From UKL13-2 sp031414695 (GTDB lineage Bacteria > Pseudomonadota > Gammaproteobacteria > Burkholderiales > Usitatibacteraceae): DNA of 64,000 nt. Location of the stretch: positions 61,217 through 125,216 of the forward strand of contig JANNWG010000057.1 in the NCBI GenBank assembly GCA_031414695.1, written 5' to 3'. A program made the translations under genes and the position numbers. Shown one piece after another: positions 42,901 to 50,694 of this stretch. Under the pieces are notes generated by a model. The model saw only the letters and a program-made list of their open reading frames with translations, ran no database searches and was not told the origin of the DNA. Position 1 is the first letter of the stretch. Each line of letters opens with the position of its first letter.

Positions 42901-43497
42901 CCATGAAAACAAAGTACCATCATTTTTAAGTGCCAATGAATGAGAACCGACGCTGGCAACTGCCTGATAACCTGTACCAATTTGGATTGGTACTCTGGAA
43001 AAATTAATGATTTGCCCTGTGCCGAAATTGCCTTGCCCCCACGCCCAGAGCGAGCCGTCGAGTTTGATTGCGTACGTCACGGCAGTCGTTGTTGTCACTG
43101 AACGATAACCCGAGCCAATTAACTTGGGGGTTGAAGTCCCTTCAGTTGAGCCATCGCCTAATTGGCCGAAGGCATTGCTCCCCCACGCCCAAAGCGTGTT
43201 GTCGGTTTTAACGGCAGCGACATAACTCTCGCCAATCGATAGCTGCTGATATCCGCCAACGGTGGGCACAGGAGTAGCCGACACTAAGAGTCGATTTTGC
43301 CCCAGCTGACCAGAGCTGTCAGCACCCCAACCGAAGAGCCTGCCGTCCTTCGCAACGGCAAAAGCGCTTGATCCAGGGGAAGTTGCAAGTATTGATTGTG
43401 CGCTTGCTAATCCGTAACAAGTCGCCGCAAACAGCACAAGAAGTGGCGCAATAAAACGCTGCTTATAGTCAGGAGTTACTTTGGACAAAATCCCCAT
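40000..43497 (-). CDS. Exported RCC1-propeller protein with duplicated GWWWN C-terminal domain
   Basis: 1165 aa. Signal peptide MGILSKV..LLVLFAATCYGLASAQ. About fourteen RCC1-type blades (AWGSNAFGQLGDGS, SWGLNQFGQLG, MWGDNSAGQLG) fill residues 35-780, enough for two seven-bladed propellers. A spacer (about 790-930) follows. Then two copies of a roughly 110-residue module begin GWWWNPVEGGRGYSVEV and GWWWNANESGRGFFIEW and end in similar beta strands; I know no named family for it. RCC1 repeats usually mediate binding. AGGA is only just before the ATG, so the exact start is uncertain. First gene of the operon with the FecR/TPR and cyclase genes. Confidence 0.87.
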   Translation of the reverse strand: MGILSKVTPDYKQRFIAPLLVLFAATCYGLASAQSILATSPGSSAFAVAKDGRLFGWGADSSGQLGQNRLLVSATPVPTVGGYQQLSIGESYVAAVKTDNTLWAWGSNAFGQLGDGSTEGTSTPKLIGSGYRSVTTTTAVTYAIKLDGSLWAWGQGNFGTGQIINFSRVPIQIGTGYQAVASVGSHSLALKNDGTLFSWGLNQFGQLGYVSNDICNPGPNAFNCAFTARVVGSGYTAIATGGSSSYAMRADGTMWAWGSNLTGQLGDGTTANRASPTQIANNIRQIGAGNNHAVALRSDGALLSWGDSFASARILTPTVVGQGFTQVVAGSAGTVAMKADGSVWGMGLNDASQYGAEPRVVLLPKQFATGAVSIAIGGENAGYVDASGTVWISGANGSGQLGVGTAVNKTSPVLIGTGFASVATSAAGATVLAVKTDGTLWAWGANRNSLLGNGTFLDSPKPIQIGSNNDYRSVAVGGIHAMAIKRNGDLFAWGSNVFGATGLGAAIRLAQVPELVDRGYSAVAAGSLHTLALKSNGELYSFGANGNGQLGVASNENCTGSAVVACSTTRRLVGASFASIAAGTLHSAAIKSDGSLWMWGDNSAGQLGVSTNETCALGTNNLGTGELGSPCATTPRMVGTGFVRVTTGLQHTLAIKTDGSLWAWGTNYWGYLGDGTRSSAISRPKRVSQGYNQIEAGGYMSFATRIDGTLWAWGENRQGVLGDSTLADRPSPVLVRNVNGAGQREDDNWYLDLDPTVGKDRLDAVTPVFLVSTEGSGTNVRANINFQRLDIGRLSNIYIFALAPASIVKGAAQKGGALADDPASHIQLQATQAPGTAGEVNTKQDGPLGCVLAQLNSQGQLTASSASNLQAFISGVLSAGGTSVNILNNISAAAIQGSTFFVGYGANGTSMINAGTNRSVTTVPGTLSCQPQAPQTGWWWNPVEGGRGYSVEVRGTNLFWGGFLYDQAGQANWMVAPGPVTLDGALFQATLYSVENGQTLAGVYKPPSPPKSEGLITMSFATATKGTMIWPTGTVPIERLAFVPDGLTIAPQPFQPENGWWWNANESGRGFFIEWQAGFANVVGYMYADDGKPIWYISVYPTPDPKVFSGNWWLYGNGQPTGGAYKPAARLTDNFAPLTIRFIDSKNAIMTLPGGKELTITRFLF

Positions 43498-43882
43498 TCC
43501 TACCCAATCTAGTCTCGAGTTATCGAAGTTACTATGTCCAATAGATTATGAGACTTTTTGGCATCAGTCGCTCGTCAATTTAGCAAATGAAACAGCATAA
43601 ATGACAATGCTCAAACAATACAATAAGGTGCGTAGTCTGGCTACAAATAGGAAGACATTAAATTACAAAAGCTGATTTTGGCGATTAGTACCGCACCTCT
43701 TCCTGGCATCAATGCGGCTTACGCTTTCAAACGCCTTTTCAGGAAACGGAGACCGCGAATAAATCAACCGAAGCGCATCCAATAAAAACACGCAATATGC
43801 GCTTTACTAATTTTCGACAAGTCTAATAGGGACGGGTACTTTCGGCATAAAAAGCGCCAAACTGCCCGCCAGCAATAGTGTT
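43498..43882. other. 385-bp intergenic region upstream of the RCC1 operon
   Basis: Holds repeat copy C (43824-43880) beside the histidine kinase stop. I see no gene or RNA; the promoter of the RCC1 operon should lie in its left part, but I cannot pick a clear -35/-10 pair (TTGACG is present on the minus strand near 43576 but the nearest -10-like CATAAT is too far). Confidence 0.5.
43824..43880. repeat. Palindromic intergenic repeat, copy C
   Basis: TAATAGGGACGGGTACTTTC with GGCATAAA, mirrored by GCGCCAAACTGCCCGCCAGC and AATAG. It ends 2 bp from the histidine kinase stop codon. Confidence 0.6.
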
Positions 43883-45211
43883 TTAACTTTTTCCCATCAA
43901 CATCACCTGCGCTTCTAATCCACCGCCTTCACGAGGTAGCAGTTGAAAAGTACCACTGTGAATCTTGACAATGCGCTCAACGATTGCCAAGCCTAGACCA
44001 GCACCAGATGCGCCGCTGCGCGCATTATCTTTGCGGGTGAAAGGTTGCTTTAAACGTTCTACATCATCTTGGGCGATGCCTTCGCCGCGGTCCAAGACGC
44101 TAAAAATCGCATTGCCGTTTTTATCAACTCGCGTCATAACGTGTATATCTGTTTTGGCGTGTTTGATGGCGTTCTCGATCAAATTTGTCACGACACGTTT
44201 GATCGCATGTGGACGAATCGGGACGATCAGCGGGTCGTGCAAATCACTCGTTATGGTGAATTGCGTGTTGCCGCGCGAGGCGCTGTGTATCGCTGCGCGT
44301 ACGATGAGGTTTAAGTCGATAGGTTCGATAGTTTCACGGCTTTCATCGCGCGCAAAATCCATGAATTGATCAATCACATCGTTAATATCGTCGATGTCTT
44401 GCTCGATGTCACTACGCGTGGCAGCGTCGGCGGGTAGCATCTCAATACCTAAACGCAAACGCGATAGCGGAGTGCGAAGATCATGCGAGACACCAGCTAA
44501 AAATGTCGCGCGCTCGTTATCAAGCCTGAGTAGATCAGCGCGCATTTGATTAAATGCGACCGCAACCGATTTCACTTCGGAAGGCCCCATTTCGGTAATG
44601 GGTTCGATATTTTTGCCATGTCCGATATCGTTTGCTGCTTTCACTAATGCTTTCAACGGTTGATTCACGCGCCACATTAAAAATAGCGCGCCCACCAGTG
44701 CCAGCACGCCACCAAAAGCGCCCCAGCCTACCCAAGCCCAAGTGTAATCAGGCTCAATTAAGCGGCTGCGCGGAAACACCACATAAAACGTAGCGTCTTT
44801 GACTGGCAGTCGAGTAATGAGCAATGGCGGCGCGTCTGGTTTTTGTGGACGCGTTCGCGCAAAAATTTCTGCTTCCGCGCCTAGTTCCTCTCGCATTTTT
44901 TCGCGGATAACGCGTAATGCAGGAATGTCGGGTGCTAACTCCATTGGCTCCTCTTCGCGCATTCGAAATACCCGCATACCGCGTTCTTCGCGCAATTTTT
45001 GTAAGAAATCGCGTTGTTGATTTGGCGGGATGATTTCTAATGCAGCGCGAATGGTTTTGAGCTGTCCAATAAAACCAATGGCAAGCAGCTGCACCCGAGG
45101 TTCGCGGGAGTAGTGGCGAAATAATGCAACAGACGCGAGCTGGCTTGCGGTCAAAGCAAATAGCAGCACGAAAGCTGATCGTGCCAATAGTGAATTTGGC
45201 ATCCACTTCAT
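43883..45211 (-). CDS. EnvZ-type sensor histidine kinase
   Basis: 442 aa. Two membrane helices (about 10-32 and 158-180) bracket a roughly 125-residue periplasmic sensor; a HAMP domain (about 180-232) leads to the HisKA domain with phospho-acceptor His243 (VSHDLRTPLSRLR) and the HATPase domain (NLIENAIKHAK, DRGEGI, GAGLGLAIVERI). The PLSRLR version of the H-box is typical of EnvZ. It phosphorylates the response regulator encoded 3 nt upstream. In Betaproteobacteria such pairs are often called OmpR/EnvZ or RisA/RisS; the stimulus is not evident. Confidence 0.93.
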   Translation of the reverse strand: MKWMPNSLLARSAFVLLFALTASQLASVALFRHYSREPRVQLLAIGFIGQLKTIRAALEIIPPNQQRDFLQKLREERGMRVFRMREEEPMELAPDIPALRVIREKMREELGAEAEIFARTRPQKPDAPPLLITRLPVKDATFYVVFPRSRLIEPDYTWAWVGWGAFGGVLALVGALFLMWRVNQPLKALVKAANDIGHGKNIEPITEMGPSEVKSVAVAFNQMRADLLRLDNERATFLAGVSHDLRTPLSRLRLGIEMLPADAATRSDIEQDIDDINDVIDQFMDFARDESRETIEPIDLNLIVRAAIHSASRGNTQFTITSDLHDPLIVPIRPHAIKRVVTNLIENAIKHAKTDIHVMTRVDKNGNAIFSVLDRGEGIAQDDVERLKQPFTRKDNARSGASGAGLGLAIVERIVKIHSGTFQLLPREGGGLEAQVMLMGKS

Positions 45212-45214
45212 GAT

Positions 45215-45979
45215 TTAGCTTTGTTTGATGCCGTCTGGAATAAACACATAGCCGCGTCCCCAGACGGTCTGTATAAATCTTGGGTTTGCAGGGTCTTCAC
45301 CTAATAGTTTTCGCAGTCGCGAGACCTGTACATCAATGGCACGGTCAAATGTGTCGTGTTCGCGACCACGCGCGAGCTCGGTTAATTTGTCGCGCGATAG
45401 TGGCACACGCTGATGCTCTGCCAAGACTTTAAGTAGGCCAAATTCGCCTGTGGTCATTGGTACAGCCAGGCCATCTTTTTGCAATTCGCGAGTACCGAGA
45501 TTTAAGCTGAATGCGCCGAACACTACAATCTCGTCAGTCGATGACGGCGCACCAGGTGTAGGCAATGGTGCCTGACGACGCATCACGGCATTAATGCGTG
45601 CAACTAATTCACGAGGATTAAATGGTTTGGCTAAATAGTCATCCGCGCCCATTTCAAGCCCTAAAATACGATCCACATCATCACCTTTGGCCGTTAGCAT
45701 AATGATGGGAATAGTTGCTAAGCTTATATCCACGCCCGCACCAGCGCGCAGCCGCCTACAAATTGCAAAACCATCTTCATTGGGCAGCATCACATCGAGC
45801 ACGACCAGATCGTAGCGATTGCGGGTAAAGGCGCGGTCTAGTCCTTGACCATCGGCAACCGTGTCCGCCGCAAAGCCTTGTTCCGTTAGATAGCGTTTTA
45901 AGAGATCGCGCAAGCGTAGATCATCATCGACGACTAAAATGCGATGGCGCGGTGGCGTATTTAGTGTTGTTTGGCTCAT
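45215..45979 (-). CDS. ompR: OmpR-type response regulator
   Basis: 254 aa. Receiver domain with acidic pocket VDDD, phospho-acceptor Asp62 (VVLDVMLPNEDG), MLTAKGDDVDR and the conserved Lys in DYLAKPFNPREL. Winged-helix domain from about 155 (FGLLKVLAEHQRVPLSRDKL, DRAIDVQVSRLRKLL, IQTVWGRGYVFIPDG). It controls transcription when phosphorylated by the kinase encoded immediately downstream. A perfect palindrome lies 33 bp ahead of the start (46012-46029). Confidence 0.92.
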   Translation of the reverse strand: MSQTTLNTPPRHRILVVDDDLRLRDLLKRYLTEQGFAADTVADGQGLDRAFTRNRYDLVVLDVMLPNEDGFAICRRLRAGAGVDISLATIPIIMLTAKGDDVDRILGLEMGADDYLAKPFNPRELVARINAVMRRQAPLPTPGAPSSTDEIVVFGAFSLNLGTRELQKDGLAVPMTTGEFGLLKVLAEHQRVPLSRDKLTELARGREHDTFDRAIDVQVSRLRKLLGEDPANPRFIQTVWGRGYVFIPDGIKQS

Positions 45980-46011
45980 GATGCAATCATAGTTTGTGCA
46001 AGGTCGAAAAC

Positions 46012-46029
46012 GTGCGGTAAATACCGCAC
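46012..46029. promoter_or_regulatory. Perfect palindrome upstream of the two-component operon
   Basis: GTGCGGTA-AA-TACCGCAC: 8-bp perfect arms with a 2-bp spacer, 33-50 bp before the response regulator ATG. Its length and symmetry fit a dimeric repressor operator; an OmpR-type protein would normally prefer direct repeats, so another regulator is more likely. Confidence 0.5.
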
Positions 46030-46198
46030 ATTTGTAATCAATTGTAAGTGCAAAAACGCCTTAGTGTACCTAAGCAAATATTGATGTTACAGCGCGTTAC
46101 GTTTTGTCGTCATCTTGAAATCTCTTTTGGCGTTGAGTCCAGTATGTTTCGCTTCATCCGTTTCTAATTTAGTCTAACTCAACATTTTTGGAGTCCAA

Positions 46199-46648
46199 AT
46201 GAACTACAACATCAAATCGACAATATTCTTAGCTACCATCATTTTTTCGGCAAGTTTTGTTGCCAGTACAGCAAATGCAGCACCTGAATCAAATAAGTCA
46301 GATGCAATGAAAGCAAAAATGCAAAAAATTGACACCGATGGCGACGGTAAATTTTCGCGCGCTGAAATTGCCCAGTACAAAGGTCTCGCAAAAAACTTCG
46401 ATAAAATTGATACCAATAATGATGGCTACTTGACCAAAGATGAAATGAAAGCACAGCATGCAAAAAGCGCTGAGTCCAAGCTAAAAGCAATTGATAGCAA
46501 CCAAGATGGACGTATAAGCCGTGCAGAAGCAGACGCTAAAACGCCGATGCTAGCAAAGCATTTTGACAAAATCGACGCTAACAAAGATGGCTTCATTGAT
46601 AAAGCAGAAATGGAAACAGTACGTCTGCACCGTCAGCGCCGTCAGTAA
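46199..46648 (+). CDS. Exported EF-hand calcium-binding protein
   Basis: 149 aa. Signal peptide cleaved after STANA. Four EF-hand loops at regular spacing: DTDGDGKFSRAE, DTNNDGYLTKDE, DSNQDGRISRAE and DANKDGFIDKAE, all with Asp/Asn at positions 1, 3, 5 and Glu at 12, so four calcium sites are expected. Periplasmic or secreted calcium sensor or buffer. It begins a plus-strand run with the hydrolase, DUF1800 and DUF1501 genes, 51 bp ahead of the next. Confidence 0.92.
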   Translation: MNYNIKSTIFLATIIFSASFVASTANAAPESNKSDAMKAKMQKIDTDGDGKFSRAEIAQYKGLAKNFDKIDTNNDGYLTKDEMKAQHAKSAESKLKAIDSNQDGRISRAEADAKTPMLAKHFDKIDANKDGFIDKAEMETVRLHRQRRQ

Positions 46649-46699
46649 TCGTCGCGATGCTTTCAGCACTTTTCGCTTACAAATTAAGGGGTCAATATC

Positions 46700-47752
46700 A
46701 TGACCGTACGTAAAGCGTTTCCGTTCCTGTGGAAATACCTGTTGGTGGTGTTTACCTCATGCGGTTTGGCATTTGTGATTTCACAACGCGCGCAAGCCAG
46801 TGTAGCAACGGCAAGCGCATATGAAAAAATTGGCCAATATACGATTGAAAAAGTTGATGAAAATTGGCGCGATAGTGCACGCGAACGCTCGATACCAGTG
46901 CGACTATTTGTGCCTACAATGAGTGCCAATGAGTCGTCAAAACGTTTTCCCATCATCTTGTTTTCACACGGCCTTGGCGGCTCTACATCCGGTGGCAAAG
47001 CGTGGGGAGAACACTGGGCGAGTCACGGCTTTATTGTTGTACATATGCAGCACATTGGCAGTGATGAATCAGTCTGGAAGGGCAAAAACGGGACGGTAGC
47101 CGTTAGCGACATGAAATCAGCCATGTCGATGAGCAATCTTGGACTGCGCGTAGGAGATGTGCACTTTGCGATAGATGAGATTATTAAGCGTAACAAAGAA
47201 AAAAATCAACATTTCGTATACGCAGACATTACAAAAATTGGCATGTCGGGGCATTCGTTTGGTGCGCAAACAACATTAGCCGTGTCTGGACAAATTAGCC
47301 CGATCACGCGCGGCCAATCGGGCTTTGATAAGCGTATTAAGTCCGCTATTGCGTTAAGCCCGAATGCGCGTAACAAATCAAACTTAGATAAGCAGTTTGG
47401 TGACATTCGGATGCCCTTTTTCTCTATTACCGGCACCCTTGATGGCGCGGTCTTGAATGACAAAACTGAAGTTGCTGATCGTATCTTGCCGTATAAGCAC
47501 ATGCCAACTAACGATAAATACTTACTCGTATTAGCCGATGGCGACCATATGATTTTTGGCGGACATACTCTCCCTGTTCGTCGCGCTGTGCAGCCGCGTG
47601 AAGAAGAAATTCTACGTCTGGTTAAGTCCGCTACGCTGGCGTTTTGGGAGGCAACACTAAACGCCAATACAGAGGCCGCGACGTGGTTGCAAAATGGCAA
47701 ATCAGGATTTAAGGCAGCATTATTGCCGAACGATATTTTTGAAACTAAGTAG
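46700..47752 (+). CDS. Exported alpha/beta hydrolase (dienelactone hydrolase / PAF-acetylhydrolase-like)
   Basis: 350 aa with an N-terminal hydrophobic signal ending near RAQAS. Hydrolase core: FPIILFSHGLGGS (oxyanion region), nucleophile Ser in MSGHSFGAQT, an Asp in TGTLDGAVL and His in DGDHMIFGGH. The substrate is probably an ester; the resemblance to platelet-activating-factor acetylhydrolase-type enzymes is at motif level only. DUF1800 follows after about 10 bp, so it is likely co-transcribed. Confidence 0.85.
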   Translation: MTVRKAFPFLWKYLLVVFTSCGLAFVISQRAQASVATASAYEKIGQYTIEKVDENWRDSARERSIPVRLFVPTMSANESSKRFPIILFSHGLGGSTSGGKAWGEHWASHGFIVVHMQHIGSDESVWKGKNGTVAVSDMKSAMSMSNLGLRVGDVHFAIDEIIKRNKEKNQHFVYADITKIGMSGHSFGAQTTLAVSGQISPITRGQSGFDKRIKSAIALSPNARNKSNLDKQFGDIRMPFFSITGTLDGAVLNDKTEVADRILPYKHMPTNDKYLLVLADGDHMIFGGHTLPVRRAVQPREEEILRLVKSATLAFWEATLNANTEAATWLQNGKSGFKAALLPNDIFETK

Positions 47753-47762
47753 TGAGGATATG

Positions 47763-49334
47763 ATGAAAAATCTTAAACGGATAACACTAACAAAGTTGCC
47801 TCGTCAAATGGCTCTGCTATCGATCTCGATATTTACGTTAGCGATGCAAATCAGCTACTCCGCAACAACGGACAAACTGAGTGCAGATGATGCGCGGCAT
47901 TTGCTAAATCGCACGGGCTTTGCGGCAAGTGCAGCAGAAATAAATGCGCATACTGGTTTAACGCGACAGGCGGCAGCACAAAAAATCATTGCAAATAGCA
48001 AGGAGACCGCAAGCACGGCTTCACCAAAATGGGTGGATTCGCCGATTATTCCGGCGAGCAAATATCGCGATATGTCGCGGGACGAGCGCGAAGAAGAGCG
48101 TAAATTAAATGTAGAGCGTGCGTTTGATTTGCGCGAGTGGTGGTTTCGCGAAATGCTCGCTACACCATCTCCATTTACAGAAAAAATGACGCTGTTTTGG
48201 CATAACCATTTCGCAACAAGTCAGCAAAAGGTGCGTCATTCTACGCTCATGTATCGGCAGCACATCATGCTGCGGCAGCATGCGTTAGGTAATTTTGGTG
48301 TGATGCTGCATCAAGTCGCACGTGACCCAGCAATGCTCATTTATTTGGATAACGCTAACAGTCGCAAAGAGCAACCGAATGAAAATTTTGCGCGTGAAGT
48401 CATGGAGCTTTTTACGCTCGGTGAAGGCAATTACAGCGAGCAAGATATTAAAGAAGTGGCGCGTGCATTTACTGGCTGGTCTATTGATCGTGAGAACGGC
48501 GAATTTATGTTTCGCCGCCCAATACATGATGCGGGTGAGAAAACTATATTTGGTAAAAAAGGTAATTTTGACGGAGATCAGGCGCTCGATTTATTGCTAA
48601 AGCGGCCAGAGACTGCGATTTTTATTACGCGAAAATTATGGCGTGAATTTGTCTCGCCCGAGCCAGACGAAAAAGTTGTTACGCAATTGGCTAACTTATA
48701 TCGTGATTCTGGCTACAACACTGGCCGACTAATGTCGGCAATATTGGCATCAGACTCTTTTTATGCAGCCGATAATCGCGCGAGCTTGATAAAGTCACCT
48801 GTGGATTTTGTCGTTGGTACGATGAAGCAATTTAATATTGAGACAGGCAATATGCGGCCATTCGTATTGGCTGCGGCGTTGTTAGGGCAGAATTTATTTC
48901 AGCCGCCAAATGTAAAAGGTTGGCCCGGTGGTGAGCATTGGATTAATTCTGCAACCTTATTAGGGCGCAAACAATTCATTGATCGTTTATTCAAAAATGA
49001 AGACCGCATGGAAGCCACCATGAATGCACTTGATGAGATGGCGGAGCGCAGCGGCACGCCTTCGCCGCCGGGGCGAGCACAACGTCAGCAGCGCAATCTA
49101 GATCGCCAAATGGCGGCGATGAAATGGGATTTATATACTTGGGCGGCGCCTTTTGCCACAAGTAATACAGTGGCGACACCAAAAATAACGAATGCAGCCA
49201 TTAGTTCAGCCGGTGGAGCAGAGGCTATGTCAAAGCTCCTGCTTGCCGTGGCACCGCGCACCTTGCCGAAAAGTCAGCAGCCCGCAGATTGGGCGCGCGC
49301 GCTTGTCAACGATCCATCCTATCAATTGAAGTAA
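47763..49334 (+). CDS. DUF1800 family exported protein
   Basis: 523 aa from the ATG at 47763 (GAGG 5 nt upstream; an adjacent ATG at 47760 is equally in frame). A signal peptide lies in the first 40 residues. Family motifs: ADDARHLLNRTGFAAS, EKMTLFWHNHFATSQQKV, YLDNANSRKEQPNENFAREV, MELFTLGEGNYSEQDIKEVA, FQPPNVKGWPGGEHWI. Biochemical role unknown. DUF1800 is regularly encoded immediately before a DUF1501 protein, as here (10 bp). Confidence 0.92.
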   Translation: MKNLKRITLTKLPRQMALLSISIFTLAMQISYSATTDKLSADDARHLLNRTGFAASAAEINAHTGLTRQAAAQKIIANSKETASTASPKWVDSPIIPASKYRDMSRDEREEERKLNVERAFDLREWWFREMLATPSPFTEKMTLFWHNHFATSQQKVRHSTLMYRQHIMLRQHALGNFGVMLHQVARDPAMLIYLDNANSRKEQPNENFAREVMELFTLGEGNYSEQDIKEVARAFTGWSIDRENGEFMFRRPIHDAGEKTIFGKKGNFDGDQALDLLLKRPETAIFITRKLWREFVSPEPDEKVVTQLANLYRDSGYNTGRLMSAILASDSFYAADNRASLIKSPVDFVVGTMKQFNIETGNMRPFVLAAALLGQNLFQPPNVKGWPGGEHWINSATLLGRKQFIDRLFKNEDRMEATMNALDEMAERSGTPSPPGRAQRQQRNLDRQMAAMKWDLYTWAAPFATSNTVATPKITNAAISSAGGAEAMSKLLLAVAPRTLPKSQQPADWARALVNDPSYQLK

Positions 49335-49344
49335 GGAGCACAAC

Positions 49345-50544
49345 ATGAACAGACGACATTTCTTACAATCAGCCGGGCTCATTGGCGCAACCCAAGCGGT
49401 GCCTTTTTTTAACGAGACTAATGGCGTGGCGTGGGCGCAGACTGCGGCGAGTAAATCTGCTGTTGTTAATTCACCTTACAATAATTTATTGATATTGATC
49501 GAGTTAAAAGGCGCCAATGATGGCCTCAATACCGTTGTGCCGATTAGTGATCCAAACTATCAAAAATTACGTCGCACCATTGCACTTGAGCGCAATGATT
49601 TGATTGCCTTAACTGAGCGTGAGGCGATGCACGCATCACTCAAGCCATTGTTGGCCTTATGGGAAAACAAAGAGTTAGCAGTGGTGCAAGGGCTAGGCTA
49701 TCCGAATGCAAATTTATCGCATTTTCGCTCGATTGAAATTTGGGAGACCGCTTCAAAAAGTGATGAGTATTTAGATAATGGCTGGCTCGCACGTACCTTT
49801 GCAAGTGTGCCAACGCCGAAGTCGTTTGCGGCTGATGGCGTGGTTGTCGGCTCCTACGATATGGGGCCACTTTCGGGGCAGGGCTCACGCACGATTGCGC
49901 TCGCAGATACCGCACAATTTTTACGTACCGCCAAACTAGCGCAGGCTGGCAAAGATGAACGCAATAAAGCGCTTAAGCATATTCAATCAGTTGAGACTGA
50001 AATTGTTCACGCCGCGAGTAAGCTCAATACCAATTATGTTTTTAAGACGGAATTTCCTAAAAACGCCTTTGCTGGACAAATACGTACCGCCGCACAATTG
50101 GTCGCGAGTAATGCAGGTATTGCTACTATCCGGCTAACGCTTGGCAGCTTTGATACTCACGCGGGTCAGCTCGGCACACACGCTAATTTACTGCGTGATT
50201 TAGCCGAAGGAATTGCTGCCTTAAAGTCGGCACTGACAGAACTAAATCGTTGGGATTCCACGCTCATCATGACCTACGCTGAGTTTGGTCGTCGCCCAAA
50301 AGAAAATCAAAGTGGTGGTACCGATCACGGCACGGCCAACGTACATTTTGTGACAGGCGGTAAGGTTAAAGGCGGCATGTATGGCGAAGCGCCGCAGCTA
50401 AACAAACTCGACGGTAACGGTAACTTACCATTCGCCGTTGATTTTCGCTCAATGTACTCGACCATCATCAATCAATGGTGGGGACAAGATGCAACAAAAA
50501 TACTCAACGGCAAATTTGCACCGGTGGATTTTTTGAAGGTTTAG
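49345..50544 (+). CDS. DUF1501 family exported protein
   Basis: 399 aa. MNRRHFLQSAGLIGA carries a Tat-like twin Arg. DUF1501 is related to the sulfatase/alkaline phosphatase fold; visible motifs are LILIELKGANDGLNTVVP, GYPNANLSHFRSIEIWETAS, GSFDTHAGQLGTH, MTYAEFGRRPKENQSGGTDHGTA. Asp and His in these match likely metal ligands of that fold, but activity is unproven. It forms an operon with DUF1800. Confidence 0.92.
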   Translation: MNRRHFLQSAGLIGATQAVPFFNETNGVAWAQTAASKSAVVNSPYNNLLILIELKGANDGLNTVVPISDPNYQKLRRTIALERNDLIALTEREAMHASLKPLLALWENKELAVVQGLGYPNANLSHFRSIEIWETASKSDEYLDNGWLARTFASVPTPKSFAADGVVVGSYDMGPLSGQGSRTIALADTAQFLRTAKLAQAGKDERNKALKHIQSVETEIVHAASKLNTNYVFKTEFPKNAFAGQIRTAAQLVASNAGIATIRLTLGSFDTHAGQLGTHANLLRDLAEGIAALKSALTELNRWDSTLIMTYAEFGRRPKENQSGGTDHGTANVHFVTGGKVKGGMYGEAPQLNKLDGNGNLPFAVDFRSMYSTIINQWWGQDATKILNGKFAPVDFLKV

Positions 50545-50583
50545 CTTTTTGCCAAAGCTGAGTCAGAGTTGGCGATTTATTAA

Positions 50584-50642
50584 AAGTGCAATAACCACCT
50601 GCACTTTCAAGCAAAATGCCACCAAAGTGACCGTCTATATTA
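50584..50642. repeat. Palindromic intergenic repeat, copy E (inverted)
   Basis: Read on the minus strand it gives TATAGACGGTCACTTTGGTG then GCATTTTGCTTGAAAGTGCA and GGTGGTTATTGCACTTTTA, closely following copy B including TATTGCACTTT. Lies between the DUF1501 gene and tsaB. Confidence 0.6.
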
Positions 50643-50682
50643 GGCTTTCATCTTTTTTCATAGCTAACTAAACCAAGACCGT

Positions 50683-50688
50683 TATAAT
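50683..50688 (+). promoter_or_regulatory. -10 element placing tsaB start at or near +1
   Basis: TATAAT ends six bases before the tsaB ATG (50695), so transcription would begin at about the A of the ATG. No clear -35 box is seen at 16-18 bp. Confidence 0.45.
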
Positions 50689-50694
50689 GCGGTC

